Below, piece by piece: positions 1 through 12,400 of a stretch of DNA of 56,723 nucleotides (its first letter is position 1; each line of letters starts with the position of its first letter). Source of the DNA: Croceibacterium_B sp035470785. GTDB taxonomy: Bacteria; Pseudomonadota; Alphaproteobacteria; Sphingomonadales; Sphingomonadaceae. The stretch lies in the NCBI GenBank assembly GCA_035470785.1, contig DATIQN010000040.1:1-56723 (forward strand), written 5' to 3'. Position numbers and translations under genes: made by a program. The notes beneath the pieces were generated by a model. The model had not been told where the DNA came from. It searched no databases and worked only from the letters and a program-made list of their open reading frames with translations.

Positions 1-40
1 CCAACTCGGGGAGCCATTTTCCAGACACCATGCCCAGGCG

Positions 41-790
41 TCAGCGCGGCTTCCTGAAGCGCAGCGCGAGCTTGTCCGTCTCGCCGCGGATCGAGGGATC
101 GAAAACCGCCTTGTCGTGTGCGTCGGCGGGATTGGCGAGCAGGTTCGACTTGGCGTCAAGCTTGAACCCCGCCGCCTTGACCTCGGAAATCACCGCCGCC
201 GGATCAATCCGGTGCAGTGTCGAGGTAGTGGTCGTGCCGGCACCGGCGGCGGCCGCGTGGTCTTCGATGTAATAGACCCCGCCCTTCTTGAGCGCAGCGA
301 AAGCTGCTGCGTTGAGGCCGGGAATGTTGGCGGTCGGGCCGTTGTGGAAGTCGTGATAGTTCTCGGTCGTCCACACGACGTCGACCGGGGTGTCGAGCTT
401 GAAGCTGGCGAGGTCGGTGGCGACGATGGTGACGTTGGCGTATTGCGCGGCGAGTTTCTTGAGCGCGTCGAGGCCGCCTGGGCGGTTGGCGAAGCCGGTC
501 GGTACCAGCGCGTAGACGTGGCCCTTGGGCCCGACGGTCTTGGCCAGGACGCGCGTGTAGTAGCCGCCGCCGGGCATCAGCTCGGCCACCTTGTCGCCCG
601 GCTTGACCTCGGCGAACGCGACGATCTGCGCGGGCTTGCGGTGCACGTCGCGCGCGGTGTCGGCCGCCGGGCGCAGCGAATCCGCAACCGCTGCCGTGAT
701 TGCTGTCGAGGGCGCCTGCGCTGCCGCGCTGACGGCAAGGCTGGATGTCGCGAGGGCAAGCGTAACGGCAAAGGCGAAGGCTTTTCTCAT
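41..790 (-). CDS. Exported class I SAM-dependent methyltransferase-like protein
   Basis: 249 residues. The first 26 or so form a typical signal peptide (MRKAFAFAV, hydrophobic core, SAAAQA cleavage region), so the protein is probably periplasmic. The body has a Rossmann-type methyltransferase pattern: KPGDKVAELMPGGGYYTRVLA matches the SAM-binding motif I region, followed by a DVVWTTENYHD segment and an ALKKGGVYYIEDH strand typical of post-II/motif III. Members of this exported family are common in Sphingomonadales, but the substrate is unknown. The start at 790 is chosen because GGGAGAG lies about 6 bases upstream and the signal peptide begins there; the frame stays open further upstream without a signal. 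Confidence is good for the fold and low for the function. Confidence 0.8.
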   Translation of the reverse strand: MRKAFAFAVTLALATSSLAVSAAAQAPSTAITAAVADSLRPAADTARDVHRKPAQIVAFAEVKPGDKVAELMPGGGYYTRVLAKTVGPKGHVYALVPTGFANRPGGLDALKKLAAQYANVTIVATDLASFKLDTPVDVVWTTENYHDFHNGPTANIPGLNAAAFAALKKGGVYYIEDHAAAAGAGTTTTSTLHRIDPAAVISEVKAAGFKLDAKSNLLANPADAHDKAVFDPSIRGETDKLALRFRKPR

Positions 791-831
791 GGCAACTCTC
801 CCGGTTTGCCGGCCGTCATTGCGGCCGGCGA

Positions 832-1029
832 TTACATCGAGGCGGCTTGGCGAAAGCGCTCGGCGGCCTGACTTGCATGGTTCTTCTGCGCTTCTTCGCA
901 ATCGGCCTCGACGAGATCCTCGATCTCCTCGGCGGCGCGCTTAAGCAGGTGCTGTGCAGCCCTGGTCTTGGCTTTTTCATTCGCTAGCTCATGCTTGAGG
1001 TCGCTTGGCGACTCATCGTCCTGCGGCAT
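832..1029 (-). CDS. Small charged coiled-coil protein
   Basis: 65 residues, very rich in Glu, Lys, Ala and Gln. The central part (about residues 10-60) reads as one continuous amphipathic helix or coiled coil with a single Cys (VEADCEEAQ). AGGAGG sits 7-8 bases before the ATG, one of the better ribosome binding sites in the window, and this decides the start although the frame is open for hundreds of bases upstream. No signal peptide or membrane segment is present. It lies between the MFS gene and the exported methyltransferase, all on the same strand. I do not recognise the family and no function can be assigned. Confidence 0.7.
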   Translation of the reverse strand: MPQDDESPSDLKHELANEKAKTRAAQHLLKRAAEEIEDLVEADCEEAQKNHASQAAERFRQAASM

Positions 1030-1088
1030 GTCGTGACCCTCCTGACAGACGCGCGATGCTAACCCAACCGCGCGCCAAGGCAAGAACC

Positions 1089-2291
1089 TTAGCCGGTCGC
1101 GCCGACAGGCTTTCGTTCGCGCGCAACAACCTGCAGCGCCACCGGCACCACTATCGCGATCATCACCGCGCCGGCGTACCACGGCGCATCGTGGCCGAGG
1201 TCGTAGATCAGCCCGAACGCTGGCGGAGCGACGATGCGCCCGAAGGCGTTGGAGGCCATCAACAGGCCCATCACGCTCCCTTGCCGCTCGGGCGGCGCGG
1301 TGCGGCTGGTGAGCGCACCCGAGGTCGGGAACGCCAGGCTGTGGCCCATCATCAAAGTGCCCATCAGCAGCACGGCGACATAGGGTTCGCGCAGGATCGG
1401 CTGCAGCAGCATCGACCCCGCCAGGACAACGAGGCCGCCCGTGATCACCCGCCCCTCGCCGAAACGCACCACCAGCGGGTGGAGGAAGAACAGCTGGACG
1501 ATCAGCCCGCCGGCACCGATAGCGATGAAGGCCAGGCCCAATGTCTCGGGGGTCCAACCGAAGTTGGCTTTGGTCCACAAGCCAAACACCGCCTCCATCG
1601 AAGCGAAGGCGGCAATCCCGAAGAAGGAGATCACGAACAGCCGGAACAGCAAGCCGTGGTTCGTGACGTAACGCACCGCCTCGCCGTAGCGCGGCAGCGG
1701 CGCAGCCCTGCCAAGCGGTGCGCGGACATCGCGCAGGACGAGCAGCGACCAGATCGCGGTGGTCGCGGCCAACGCCGCGGCGGCGAGGATCGGCGCGTGG
1801 AAGTCCGCCAGACTCTCGCCCTTGCCGGCGAGCAGCCCGCCGATCACCGGTCCGAACGCGAAACCGAGCGAGAAACTTGCGCCGAAAAGCCCCATCGCCT
1901 TGGCGCGCTTCTCCGGCAGCGATGCGTCGGCGAGAAAGCCCTGGGCAACGCTGAGCGTGCCGCCGAAGAAGCCGCTGACGACGCGAATCCCAATCGCGAA
2001 CCACAAGCTCGGCGCGTAGGCGAACGCCACGTAGGCCACAGCGGCGCAGGCGGTGGTCGTCACCAGCACCGCGCGCCGGCCCCACCTGTCGGATTGTCGG
2101 CCCCAGAAGATCTCGCCCACCACATTGCCCAGGCTGTAGGCCGCGAACAGCAGCGCGATCTCGAACGCTCCGGCCCCGAACAGCTTGCCGTAGAACGGCA
2201 GCAGCGGCAGGATCAGGCTGAAGCCGGCGATGTTGACGAACACCGCAAACATCAGCGGCAGCATGCGCTTGTAGTCGATCTCACCCGGCAT
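1089..2291 (-). CDS. Major facilitator superfamily transporter, TetA-like
   Basis: 400 residues with about 12 hydrophobic segments, the standard MFS length. After the second segment comes GEIFWGRQSDRWGRRAVL, which is the MFS motif A (G-x-x-x-D-R-x-G-R-R/K) in the loop between TM2 and TM3. The protein resembles drug/proton antiporters of the TetA/BcrA type, but the substrate cannot be read from the sequence. It should sit in the inner membrane. The ATG overlaps the end of the SMP-30 gene by 11 bases and GGAG lies about 8 bases upstream, so the two genes are translationally coupled and may share a substrate, for example export or uptake of a sugar acid or lactone (inference). Confidence 0.88.
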   Translation of the reverse strand: MPGEIDYKRMLPLMFAVFVNIAGFSLILPLLPFYGKLFGAGAFEIALLFAAYSLGNVVGEIFWGRQSDRWGRRAVLVTTTACAAVAYVAFAYAPSLWFAIGIRVVSGFFGGTLSVAQGFLADASLPEKRAKAMGLFGASFSLGFAFGPVIGGLLAGKGESLADFHAPILAAAALAATTAIWSLLVLRDVRAPLGRAAPLPRYGEAVRYVTNHGLLFRLFVISFFGIAAFASMEAVFGLWTKANFGWTPETLGLAFIAIGAGGLIVQLFFLHPLVVRFGEGRVITGGLVVLAGSMLLQPILREPYVAVLLMGTLMMGHSLAFPTSGALTSRTAPPERQGSVMGLLMASNAFGRIVAPPAFGLIYDLGHDAPWYAGAVMIAIVVPVALQVVARERKPVGATG

Positions 2292-3147
2292 AGCGCGGCT
2301 CCGGCAGGCCCTGCACGCCCAACCCGTCGATGACGAAGCAGCAGCCGTCCTCGGGCGCGGCCTCGCGGCCGGGGATGAACGAAGGGTCGATGGTGGGGAC
2401 GAACAGCCGGTCGAGGTCCGGTCCGAAGAACATCACGCTCGCCGGGATGCGCGTCGGGAAGGCGACCTCGCGCACCACTTCGCCTTGCGGATTGAGGCAC
2501 AGCACGACCCCGCCCTCGCAAATTGCGGACCAGAGATTGCCATCGGCATCGACCGTGGCGCCATCGGGAATCGGGCCCCACGGCGAGCTGTCGAAGAACG
2601 GACGCCGGTTGGTCGCGGCGCCGGTCTCAAGGTCGTAGTCGTAGGCGTAGATCAGGTGGCGCAAGCTGTCGGCGTGATAGAGCGTGCGGCTATCGGGAGA
2701 CCAGCACGGCCCGTTACCGAGGTGGATGTCGCTGTCGAGCCGCGTCAACTTGCCGCGGTCGAGCGAATAGAGCCCGCCCTTCGGCTCTTTCATCGCCCGG
2801 TGGCTGGTGCCGAACACGAAGCGTCCAGCGCAGTCGACCTTGCCGTCGGCCAGTTGCACATCAGGGTCGGGCGGATCGAGCAGCGCCAGCGGCGCGACGG
2901 CCCCCGTCTCCAGGTCGAGGGTATGCACGCCTGAGCCGAGGGCAACGATCGCCCCGCCCTCCTCTCGCAGCGCCATCGAGCCGACGATGTCGGGCAGTTG
3001 CCAGCGCTTGAGATCGCCCGAGGCAGGGTCCCAGCGGAACACCGCCATCGCGACGATGTCGATGTAAAACAGCACCTGCTCGGCGACGTCCCACACCGGC
3101 CCTTCGCCGACCTGGCATTTGGGCAGGTCGAGCTTCGTGATCTTCAT
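2281..3147 (-). CDS. SMP-30/gluconolactonase/LRE family lactonase
   Basis: 288 residues, a six-bladed beta-propeller hydrolase of the SMP-30/regucalcin family that opens sugar lactones using a divalent metal. Expected metal ligands are visible: the Glu of GEGPVWD near the N-terminus, the Asn of GNGPCWSPD near the middle, and the Asp in PDGATVDADGNLW. The cytoplasmic start at 3147 (MKITKLD) is preferred to one 9 bases earlier because GAGAGGG is then correctly spaced. It is the first gene of a two-gene unit with the downstream MFS carrier. The substrate is unknown; the family includes gluconolactonase, xylonolactonase and others. Confidence 0.87.
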   Translation of the reverse strand: MKITKLDLPKCQVGEGPVWDVAEQVLFYIDIVAMAVFRWDPASGDLKRWQLPDIVGSMALREEGGAIVALGSGVHTLDLETGAVAPLALLDPPDPDVQLADGKVDCAGRFVFGTSHRAMKEPKGGLYSLDRGKLTRLDSDIHLGNGPCWSPDSRTLYHADSLRHLIYAYDYDLETGAATNRRPFFDSSPWGPIPDGATVDADGNLWSAICEGGVVLCLNPQGEVVREVAFPTRIPASVMFFGPDLDRLFVPTIDPSFIPGREAAPEDGCCFVIDGLGVQGLPEPRYAG

Positions 3148-3209
3148 TCGCGCCATCCCTCTCGGCCGCAATCCTAACAGTCGTTACGATTGCAGCAAGA
3201 GGGTGCCGA

Positions 3210-5957
<2,748 letters not shown>

Positions 5958-6039
5958 GACGAATTCCTGATGCTGTAACGAGGTGAGCGGCCGCGCGGCT
6001 CGGCGCGGCCGTAGCTAAACGATCAACGCGGACGTTTGG

Positions 6040-6306
6040 CTATTCGAGCGAACGGTCGACGCGGAGCATTACCGGCGGCAGCACGATCGGCGGCCGCGGC
6101 CTGGGGCACGGCGCTTTCACGCTATCCCTGAGCGGAACCGAGGGGGTGTAGGCCGGACCGCTGCTCGGCAGCGTGCATTTTGCCGTCAGCTCGGCGGCAG
6201 CGACGATCCTGACACTGGCGACGTCGCTCACCGGCATGGCCTGCGCCGGGGCGGCGGCGGCCAGCCCGGTAAAGATCGCAAGGAGGGTGAGCAATTGGCG
6301 CAACAT
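6040..6306 (-). CDS. Small exported hypothetical protein
   Basis: 88 residues. A clear signal peptide opens the protein (MLRQLLTLLAIFTGLAAAAP, then AQA), so it is probably periplasmic or outer-membrane associated. The mature part is short, with two Cys residues and a proline-rich run (CPRPRPPIVLPP). The ATG at 6306 is chosen because it begins the signal peptide; a TTG 30 bases earlier would also keep the frame but lacks a ribosome binding site. It lies between secA and the TonB-C-like gene on the same strand. The family is not recognised. Confidence 0.55.
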   Translation of the reverse strand: MLRQLLTLLAIFTGLAAAAPAQAMPVSDVASVRIVAAAELTAKCTLPSSGPAYTPSVPLRDSVKAPCPRPRPPIVLPPVMLRVDRSLE

Positions 6307-6406
6307 GTCGCGGGCAAGATAGCGAAATCCGCTCAATTGTCCATCGCGGGGAAGCGCTTTGCGCCGGCTCCGATCGGTTGATCGCCAAGGCGCTGCTCAC
6401 GCGCCG

Positions 6407-6988
6407 CTAGGGAACGTCCTCGCGCTCGATCTTCATCGAACTCCGTATCCGTTTTCGAACCGGATTTCCGTCCGAATCGACAATCGGATCGAAGTGCTCC
6501 GTACGATTGCAAATCTGCGTGCGGACGGCCTCGAACTGACCCGTGGCCTTGTCAACGGTGCAGGATGAGACCGTGCCGTCTTTCTCAATGACGATACTTG
6601 TCACCAATTCGCCAGGCATCGGCGCCGGGCGGTCCTGCGGGATTTGCCATCTAACGGAATTGGCAAAAGTCCCAGCGACGGGCTTCCCATGCGAATCCGT
6701 CGCCGGCTCGAACCGCGCACGTTCGGTGATCAGTTGACAAGCCGTATCGTCAAGGTCGGCGCGCCCGCTGCTCTGGATCACCGTACATTTGACCGGCACG
6801 CCGGTCGCATCGATGTCGAGGAGGAATCGTACCACGCCCTGTCCGTCCTCACGCAGCGCGCTTGGTGGATAGTCGGACGTATCGACCCACAAGGCGGGAT
6901 TGCCCTTCGGAACGGCGGGATGCGGCTTGCTCGCGGTGGCCGGAGTGGCCACGCAAATCGCCAGCAGTGCAAAAATGAACATCCTCAT
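6407..6988 (-). CDS. Exported protein with TonB-C-like domains
   Basis: 193 residues with a short signal peptide (MRMFIFALLAICVATPATA). The mature protein has what look like two tandem copies of the TonB C-terminal fold. The first contains ALREDGQGVVRFLLDIDATG, then CTVIQSSGRADLDDTAC. The second contains GELVTSIVIEKDGTVSSCTV. Each repeat holds a Cys pair pattern. There is no TonB membrane anchor or proline-rich linker, so this is not a full energy transducer; such proteins are common in sphingomonads with unknown partners. It is divergent from argJ, with 84 bases between the two starts. No strong ribosome binding site is seen, so the start is moderately certain. Confidence 0.72.
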   Translation of the reverse strand: MRMFIFALLAICVATPATASKPHPAVPKGNPALWVDTSDYPPSALREDGQGVVRFLLDIDATGVPVKCTVIQSSGRADLDDTACQLITERARFEPATDSHGKPVAGTFANSVRWQIPQDRPAPMPGELVTSIVIEKDGTVSSCTVDKATGQFEAVRTQICNRTEHFDPIVDSDGNPVRKRIRSSMKIEREDVP

Positions 6989-7072
6989 GAGGGCAGGATG
7001 TCCCACGCGCGAGGCTCTGTAAAGCGAACGGCGATTGTCGCCCACCGCGCGATTGCCTATGCGCGAAGCGCC

Positions 7073-8299
7073 ATGGACCTCGAACGCTCGCCGCTCGCCC
7101 TGCCCTTCCCGGCCATTCCGCCGATCGCCGGCGTCACGCCGCGCGTCGCCCGCGCGCGCTACAAGGACTGGGATCGCTGCGACCTGACTTATGTCGAGCT
7201 TGCCGAGGGTACCGCGGTCGCAGGCGTGTTCACGCGCAACGTGTGCTGCTCTTACGAGGTCGAGATGGGCCGCGAGCAGGTCCGGCTCGGCCGGGCCCGG
7301 GCGCTGGTGGTCAACGCCGGCAACGCAAACGCCTTCACCGGCTATCGCGGACGCGAGGCGGTCGAGCAGATCATGGCGCAAGTCGCCCAGCACCTCGGCT
7401 GCGAGCCGAGCGACGTGTTCGTCTCATCCACGGGCGTTATCGGGGTGCCGTTGCCCAAGGACAAGGCGCGCGATGGCGTGGCGGCAGTGTTCGCAGCGCC
7501 TGAGTGTTCGTGGCAAGAGGCTGCCGCAACTATTGAAACAACAGATACTTTTCCAAAGGGCGCGCTGGCGACCGCGGTGGTCGCCGGCCGCACGGTCACC
7601 CTCGCCGGGATCATCAAGGGCAGTGGCATGATCGCACCCGATTTGGCGACGATGCTCGGCTACATCTTCACCGACGCCGCGGTAGAGGCCGAATTCCTGC
7701 AGCGGCTGCTGACCGCATCGGCGGGCGACACCTTCAACTGCATCACCGTCGACAGCGACACCTCGACCAGCGACACCGTGCTCGCGTTCGCCACCGGCCA
7801 GGCGGGCAACGCTCCGCTCGCCTCATTCGACGATCCGGGCGCCGATGCCTTCGCCGCCGCTTTGCACGACGTTTGCCGCCAGCTGGCCCAGCTCGTCGTG
7901 CGCGACGGGGAAGGCGCGCAGAAGTTCATCGAAGTGCGCGTCACGGGCGCCGAGAGCAATGACAGCGCGCGCAAAATCGGGCTCGCCGTCGCCAACTCGC
8001 CGCTGGTCAAGACCGCGATCGCCGGCGAGGATGCCAACTGGGGGCGCGTGGTCATGGCGGTTGGCAAGGCGGGCGAGCCGGCGGACCGCGACAAGCTGTC
8101 GATCGGTTTCGGCGGCACCTGGGCGGCGCGCGACGGACAGCCGCTCGCCGATTACGACGAGGCTCCGGTCGCCGCCCACCTCAAGGGCCGCGAGATCCAG
8201 GTCGAAGTCGATCTCGGACTGGGCGAAGGCCACGCCACTGTGTGGACCTGCGACCTCACCCACGGCTACATCGCGATCAACGCCGACTACCGCTCGTGA
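7073..8299 (+). CDS. argJ: Bifunctional ornithine acetyltransferase / N-acetylglutamate synthase ArgJ
   Basis: 408 residues. ArgJ transfers the acetyl group from N-acetylornithine to glutamate, recycling it in arginine biosynthesis; bifunctional forms also use acetyl-CoA. The self-cleavage site is visible in KGSGMIAPDLATMLGY, where the Thr of ATML becomes the N-terminal nucleophile of the beta chain. ITVDSDTSTSDT further on is also conserved. The start at 7073 gives the family's usual length; the frame is open upstream but would run into the divergent promoter region. The next gene overlaps its stop by a GTGA junction. Whether this enzyme is mono- or bifunctional cannot be told here. Confidence 0.97.
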   Translation: MDLERSPLALPFPAIPPIAGVTPRVARARYKDWDRCDLTYVELAEGTAVAGVFTRNVCCSYEVEMGREQVRLGRARALVVNAGNANAFTGYRGREAVEQIMAQVAQHLGCEPSDVFVSSTGVIGVPLPKDKARDGVAAVFAAPECSWQEAAATIETTDTFPKGALATAVVAGRTVTLAGIIKGSGMIAPDLATMLGYIFTDAAVEAEFLQRLLTASAGDTFNCITVDSDTSTSDTVLAFATGQAGNAPLASFDDPGADAFAAALHDVCRQLAQLVVRDGEGAQKFIEVRVTGAESNDSARKIGLAVANSPLVKTAIAGEDANWGRVVMAVGKAGEPADRDKLSIGFGGTWAARDGQPLADYDEAPVAAHLKGREIQVEVDLGLGEGHATVWTCDLTHGYIAINADYRS

Positions 8300-9108
8300 G
8301 CGACATCATGGCCTTCCACCAGGCGGTGCATGACTTGCTCCGCGACGTGTCGCAAAAGGCCATCCTGCCCTACTACAAGTCGCTCGCTGAGCATCAGGTC
8401 GAGGCCAAGGCGACCGACGATGTGGTCACTGTTGCCGATACCCTGGCCGAGCAGTTGCTGGCCGAAGGGTTGGCCAAAATCATTCCGGGATTGCCGATCG
8501 TCGGCGAGGAAGCCGCGCATGCCGACGCCGCGGTGCAAAATCGCCTCGGCAGCGATTGCTGGATCGTCGACCCGCTCGACGGCACCAACAACTTCGCCGC
8601 CGGCAAGCCGCCGTTCGGCATCCTGCTGGCGATGGCCTCAGGCGGTGAGGCGCACACGGGCTGGCTCTACGATCCGCTCAGCGACCGCTTTTGCGTCGCC
8701 CACCGCGGCAAGGGCGCTTTCATCAACGGCGAGAAGGTCGAAGCGCGGTCGAGCGGCGCCGAGACGCCGATCGCGGCGATCTCACTGGTCTTCGTCGAGC
8801 AAAGCCGCCGCGAGGCAATCCGCCAGCACATCGCCCCGCATTACGCGCTGGTCGACATCCCGCGGTGCGCTGCCGAGCAGTATCCGCGGCTGGTGCTGGG
8901 GGTTAACGACGTGTCGATCTTCGAGCGCACGCTCGCCTGGGACCACGCGGCGGGCGTGTTGTTCGTAAACGAGGCCGGCGGCAAGGCCGCGCGGCCCGAT
9001 GGCTCGGCCTATCGCGTGGACGAGTGGCAGCGGCCGGGCCTGATCGGCGCGGCCAGCCCGGCGCTGTGGGACGATATGGCGGAGCGGCTGGCCGCCCTGC
9101 CCGTCTAG
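8296..9108 (+). CDS. hisN: Inositol monophosphatase family enzyme, probable histidinol-phosphatase
   Basis: 270 residues from the GTG at 8296, which overlaps the argJ stop (GTGA); an ATG 12 bases later is the alternative start. The family's metal-binding motifs are present: the Glu of GEEAAH, DPLDGTNNF, and the late WDHAAGVLFVNEAGG. In alphaproteobacteria the IMPase paralogue next to amino-acid biosynthesis genes is usually the HisN-type histidinol-phosphate phosphatase, and pairing with argJ fits that. Specificity is inferred from context, since inositol or other sugar phosphates cannot be ruled out. Its stop and the trxA stop share the tetramer CTAG at 9105-9108. Confidence 0.8.
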   Translation: MSDIMAFHQAVHDLLRDVSQKAILPYYKSLAEHQVEAKATDDVVTVADTLAEQLLAEGLAKIIPGLPIVGEEAAHADAAVQNRLGSDCWIVDPLDGTNNFAAGKPPFGILLAMASGGEAHTGWLYDPLSDRFCVAHRGKGAFINGEKVEARSSGAETPIAAISLVFVEQSRREAIRQHIAPHYALVDIPRCAAEQYPRLVLGVNDVSIFERTLAWDHAAGVLFVNEAGGKAARPDGSAYRVDEWQRPGLIGAASPALWDDMAERLAALPV

Positions 9109-9425
9109 ATCACGCTTTCCAGCCAGCCCTTGAGCTGGCTCTTGGGGGCGGCGCCGAGCTTTTGCGCGACCGGCTTGCCGTCTTTGAACAGCACCATCAG
9201 CGGGATCGACTGGACGCCGATCTTGCCCGGTATTTCGGGGTTCTCCATGATGTCCATCTTGGCGATCGTGACTTGCCCGGCGAGTTCGTCGGCGATTTCC
9301 TCGAGCGCAGGACCGATCATCTTGCACGGACCGCACCATTCGGCCCAGAAATCGACCAGCACGGGCGTCGACGAGTCGAGCACGTCGGTCTGGAAGCTGG
9401 CATCGGTGACGGCTTTGGTGGGCAT
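9105..9425 (-). CDS. trxA: Thioredoxin
   Basis: 106 residues, normal thioredoxin length. The redox-active site WCGPC is in the expected FWAEWCGPCKM context, and the cis-proline loop (QSIPLMVLF) is intact. It is a cytoplasmic protein disulfide reductant. It is the last gene of the leftward divL-tsaE-amgK-murU-addB-addA run, separated from addA by 74 bases, so it may also have its own promoter. It converges on hisN with overlapping stops. Confidence 0.97.
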   Translation of the reverse strand: MPTKAVTDASFQTDVLDSSTPVLVDFWAEWCGPCKMIGPALEEIADELAGQVTIAKMDIMENPEIPGKIGVQSIPLMVLFKDGKPVAQKLGAAPKSQLKGWLESVI

Positions 9426-9499
9426 CGGAGAAGCTCCTTCGTGTGTCGGATCAATCTAAGGCGGGAGCCTGCGGTTGCAACGGCTCATCCGGGAAAGCT

Positions 9500-12400
9500 T
9501 TACTCAATCCCCACCAATCCGGCCTTGTGCTCGTCGAGCAATGCGGCCGGGATCGGCACCAGCAGCGGCGCCTGCGTGTAGAGGACGGCCGCCTCGATCC
9601 GCCGTCCCGGGTAAATCGCCGCCAGGGCGGCGGAATAAGCTGCCATTTGCTTGAGCGTGGTGAGCGGCACATCGGAAAGACCCGAGTGCGGCCGGCGCGC
9701 GGTCTTGAAATCGACAACCAGCACGCGTTCGCGTTCGACCAGCAAGCGGTCGGCCGTGCCGGCGATAACCTGCCCGCCGACGGTCGCTGCGAGCGGCACT
9801 TCGGCCAGCGCCGCCGGCGAGAATATCTCCGACCAGCCCGGCGCGGCGAGCACCGCCAGCGCCGAAGTGAGCATTGCCTCGCGCTCAATTTCGGGCACAT
9901 CGGCCGCTTGCCGCGCCAGCCAATCGCGCGCCCTGCCCTCGCGCTCACCGAAGTCCAGCTCAGGCAGGCGTTCGAGCAGCTTGTGGATCAGCACGCCGCG
10001 CCGCGCGGCAAAGGTATCGGCGCCGGGCGCGAACGGCGGGTCGTACCCTTCGTCCTGCCCCGCCGACGAGGGTGCAAGGGGCCGGGGGGGACGCGGTTCG
10101 GGACCGATCGGGGTGTTCGCCCAGACCGGCAACGCGCGTCGCGGTTCGCCGGTCGCACCGCTTCGCGGCACGATCACGGCGGCGCGCTCCCCGCGCTCCT
10201 GGCGCGCGCCCCAGATCGGGTCGGCCTGCGGTTCGTCCGCGATCAGCGGCGCCAGTCGGGCATACCAGCTGTCGGGCGCGGGTTCGGTCTCGCGGCCGAG
10301 CAAGGCGCCGCCGATGAACAGCGCTTCCTCGGCGCGGGTCATCGCGACATAGAGCAGCCGCCAATGCTCCTGGCGATCGGCTGCAGCAGCCTCGGCTTCG
10401 GCGGCGGCGACGCGGCCGACTTTCTCCTCCTTCGACAGGTCGAGGATCGGCAGCGTCCGCCCGCCGCCGCCCGGCAAGTCTTCCTGCAGTGTCAGCCCAC
10501 GTGTCGGCGAACGGTCGGGATTGCCGGTCGCGTCGGCAAGGATGACGATCGGAGCTTGCAGGCCTTTCGAGCCGTGCACGGTCATGACCCTCACCAGACC
10601 CGCACTGGCGCCCGCCTCGCGCTTCAACTCCCCCTCGCCCGCATCGAACCAGTGAATGAACCCGGCAAGGCTCGGCGTGTGCGAGCCGGAGTGAGCGAGC
10701 GCGACATTGAGCAGTTCGTCGATCGGGTCGTTAGCCTCACGCCCGAGCCGCGCGACGAGCTTGCGCCGTCCTTGCCACGGGCCGACCAGCATCCAGTGCA
10801 ACAGTGCCTGCGGCGGCTCGAAGTCGGCTTGAGCAAGCAATCGCCGTAACTCGTCGGCGACGCGCCGGGCCTCGGGCGCAGCGCTGCGCCGCAAGTGATC
10901 CCACAGGCGCACCTTGTCCGGGCGGTAGCCGAATTCGAGCAGCTGCTCCTGACTCCAGCCGATCAGCGGCGAAACCAGCAGGCACGCGAGACTCAAGTCG
11001 TCGAGCGGCTGCGCGGCAAAGCGCAGCGCGGCCATCAGGTCCTTCACCGCCAGCGGCGCGCCGAGGCGCAGACGGTCGACGCCCGCCACCGGTACGCCAG
11101 CAGCGTGGAGCCTTGCCACGATCAGCCCTGCCAGCTCACGGCGTTTGCGAACGAGAACCATGATATCGCCGGGCCCGGCGTTGCGCTTCTCGCCCTTGAC
11201 CAGCGGGAAGCCCTCGTCGAGCCAAGCCCTGACCTGCGCGGCGATGTTGTCGGCCATCGCCCGTTCCGGCCCCGGCAACCAGCTATCGGCCGATTCCGCC
11301 TCCTCGGCTTCTTCCTCGCTCTCGCCGCCGACCGGATGCCACAGGCCGACGAGACCGGGCCGATCGTCGCCGACGTGCGGGCCTGGCGGCCGGTCGAGAC
11401 CGAACGCTTCATGCCCGATCGCCGCGATTGCTTCGTCGACGAACTCGAGCACCGGCTTGGCCGTGCGATACGAACGGCCGAGGCCGAGGTTGCGCAATTG
11501 GCGCACGTCGAGGTTGATTGCCGCAGCGTCCGCCATGGCCTGCGCGAAATGGCGCCGGGCAATCTCGAAGTTCTCCGGGCTGGTGCCCTGGAAGCGGAAG
11601 ATCGCCTGCTTGTAGTCGCCGACGACGAACACCGTGCGCAGCTCGTTGTCGCGCAGCCCCGCGCCGGCGAAGAATTCCTCGGTCAGCGCGCGGATGATCG
11701 ACCACTGCGCTTCGTTGGTGTCCTGCGCCTCATCGATCAGGATGTGATCAAATTGGCGATCGAGCTTGTAGCGGATCCAGTCGGACACATCGGAGCGCGA
11801 TAGCAGTGCGGCGGCCCGGCGGATCTGGTCGTCGAAATCGATCAGGCCTTCGCGCGTCTTCGCCTCGTCCCACGCAAGCGCGAAGCGGCGGCCGACGGTG
11901 AGTGCCGGTACGAGCAGGTCGGCGAGCGCCAGCAACGCGACCTGCTCGCGCACGGCGTCAAGGCATGCGCGCACTCGCTCGGCCATGCCTTCGTAATTCG
12001 CATCGAGCTTTTGCAGCGACGCGAGCGAGCGCACTTTGCCTTCGTTGGTGAACAGCGCCCTGAACAGCGCATCGCAGCCTTCGGCCCGCGCCGCAGGATG
12101 TCCAGCGAGCCACTCTTCGATCGCATCGATACACTTCTGCGCGGTCGGCGTGTCCCAGGCGGCGTTGACTTCGAGGCAGCGTTTGAGCGCGGCGCAGTCG
12201 AACGCATCATCGTTGCACAAACCGGCGAGGCTTTTGGGTCCGGCATCGCGCGGCAGCCCGATCAGCCCGCGCACGCGATCGCCCAGCGGTTCCTGCCACG
12301 CGCCCGGGCCAAGCCACGCATCGCGCGCCTCGGCACAGCGCATCAGCCACTTGCGCGCACCGTCGGGGCCCATGCGCACGCTGACCATTTCGAGGCCATC

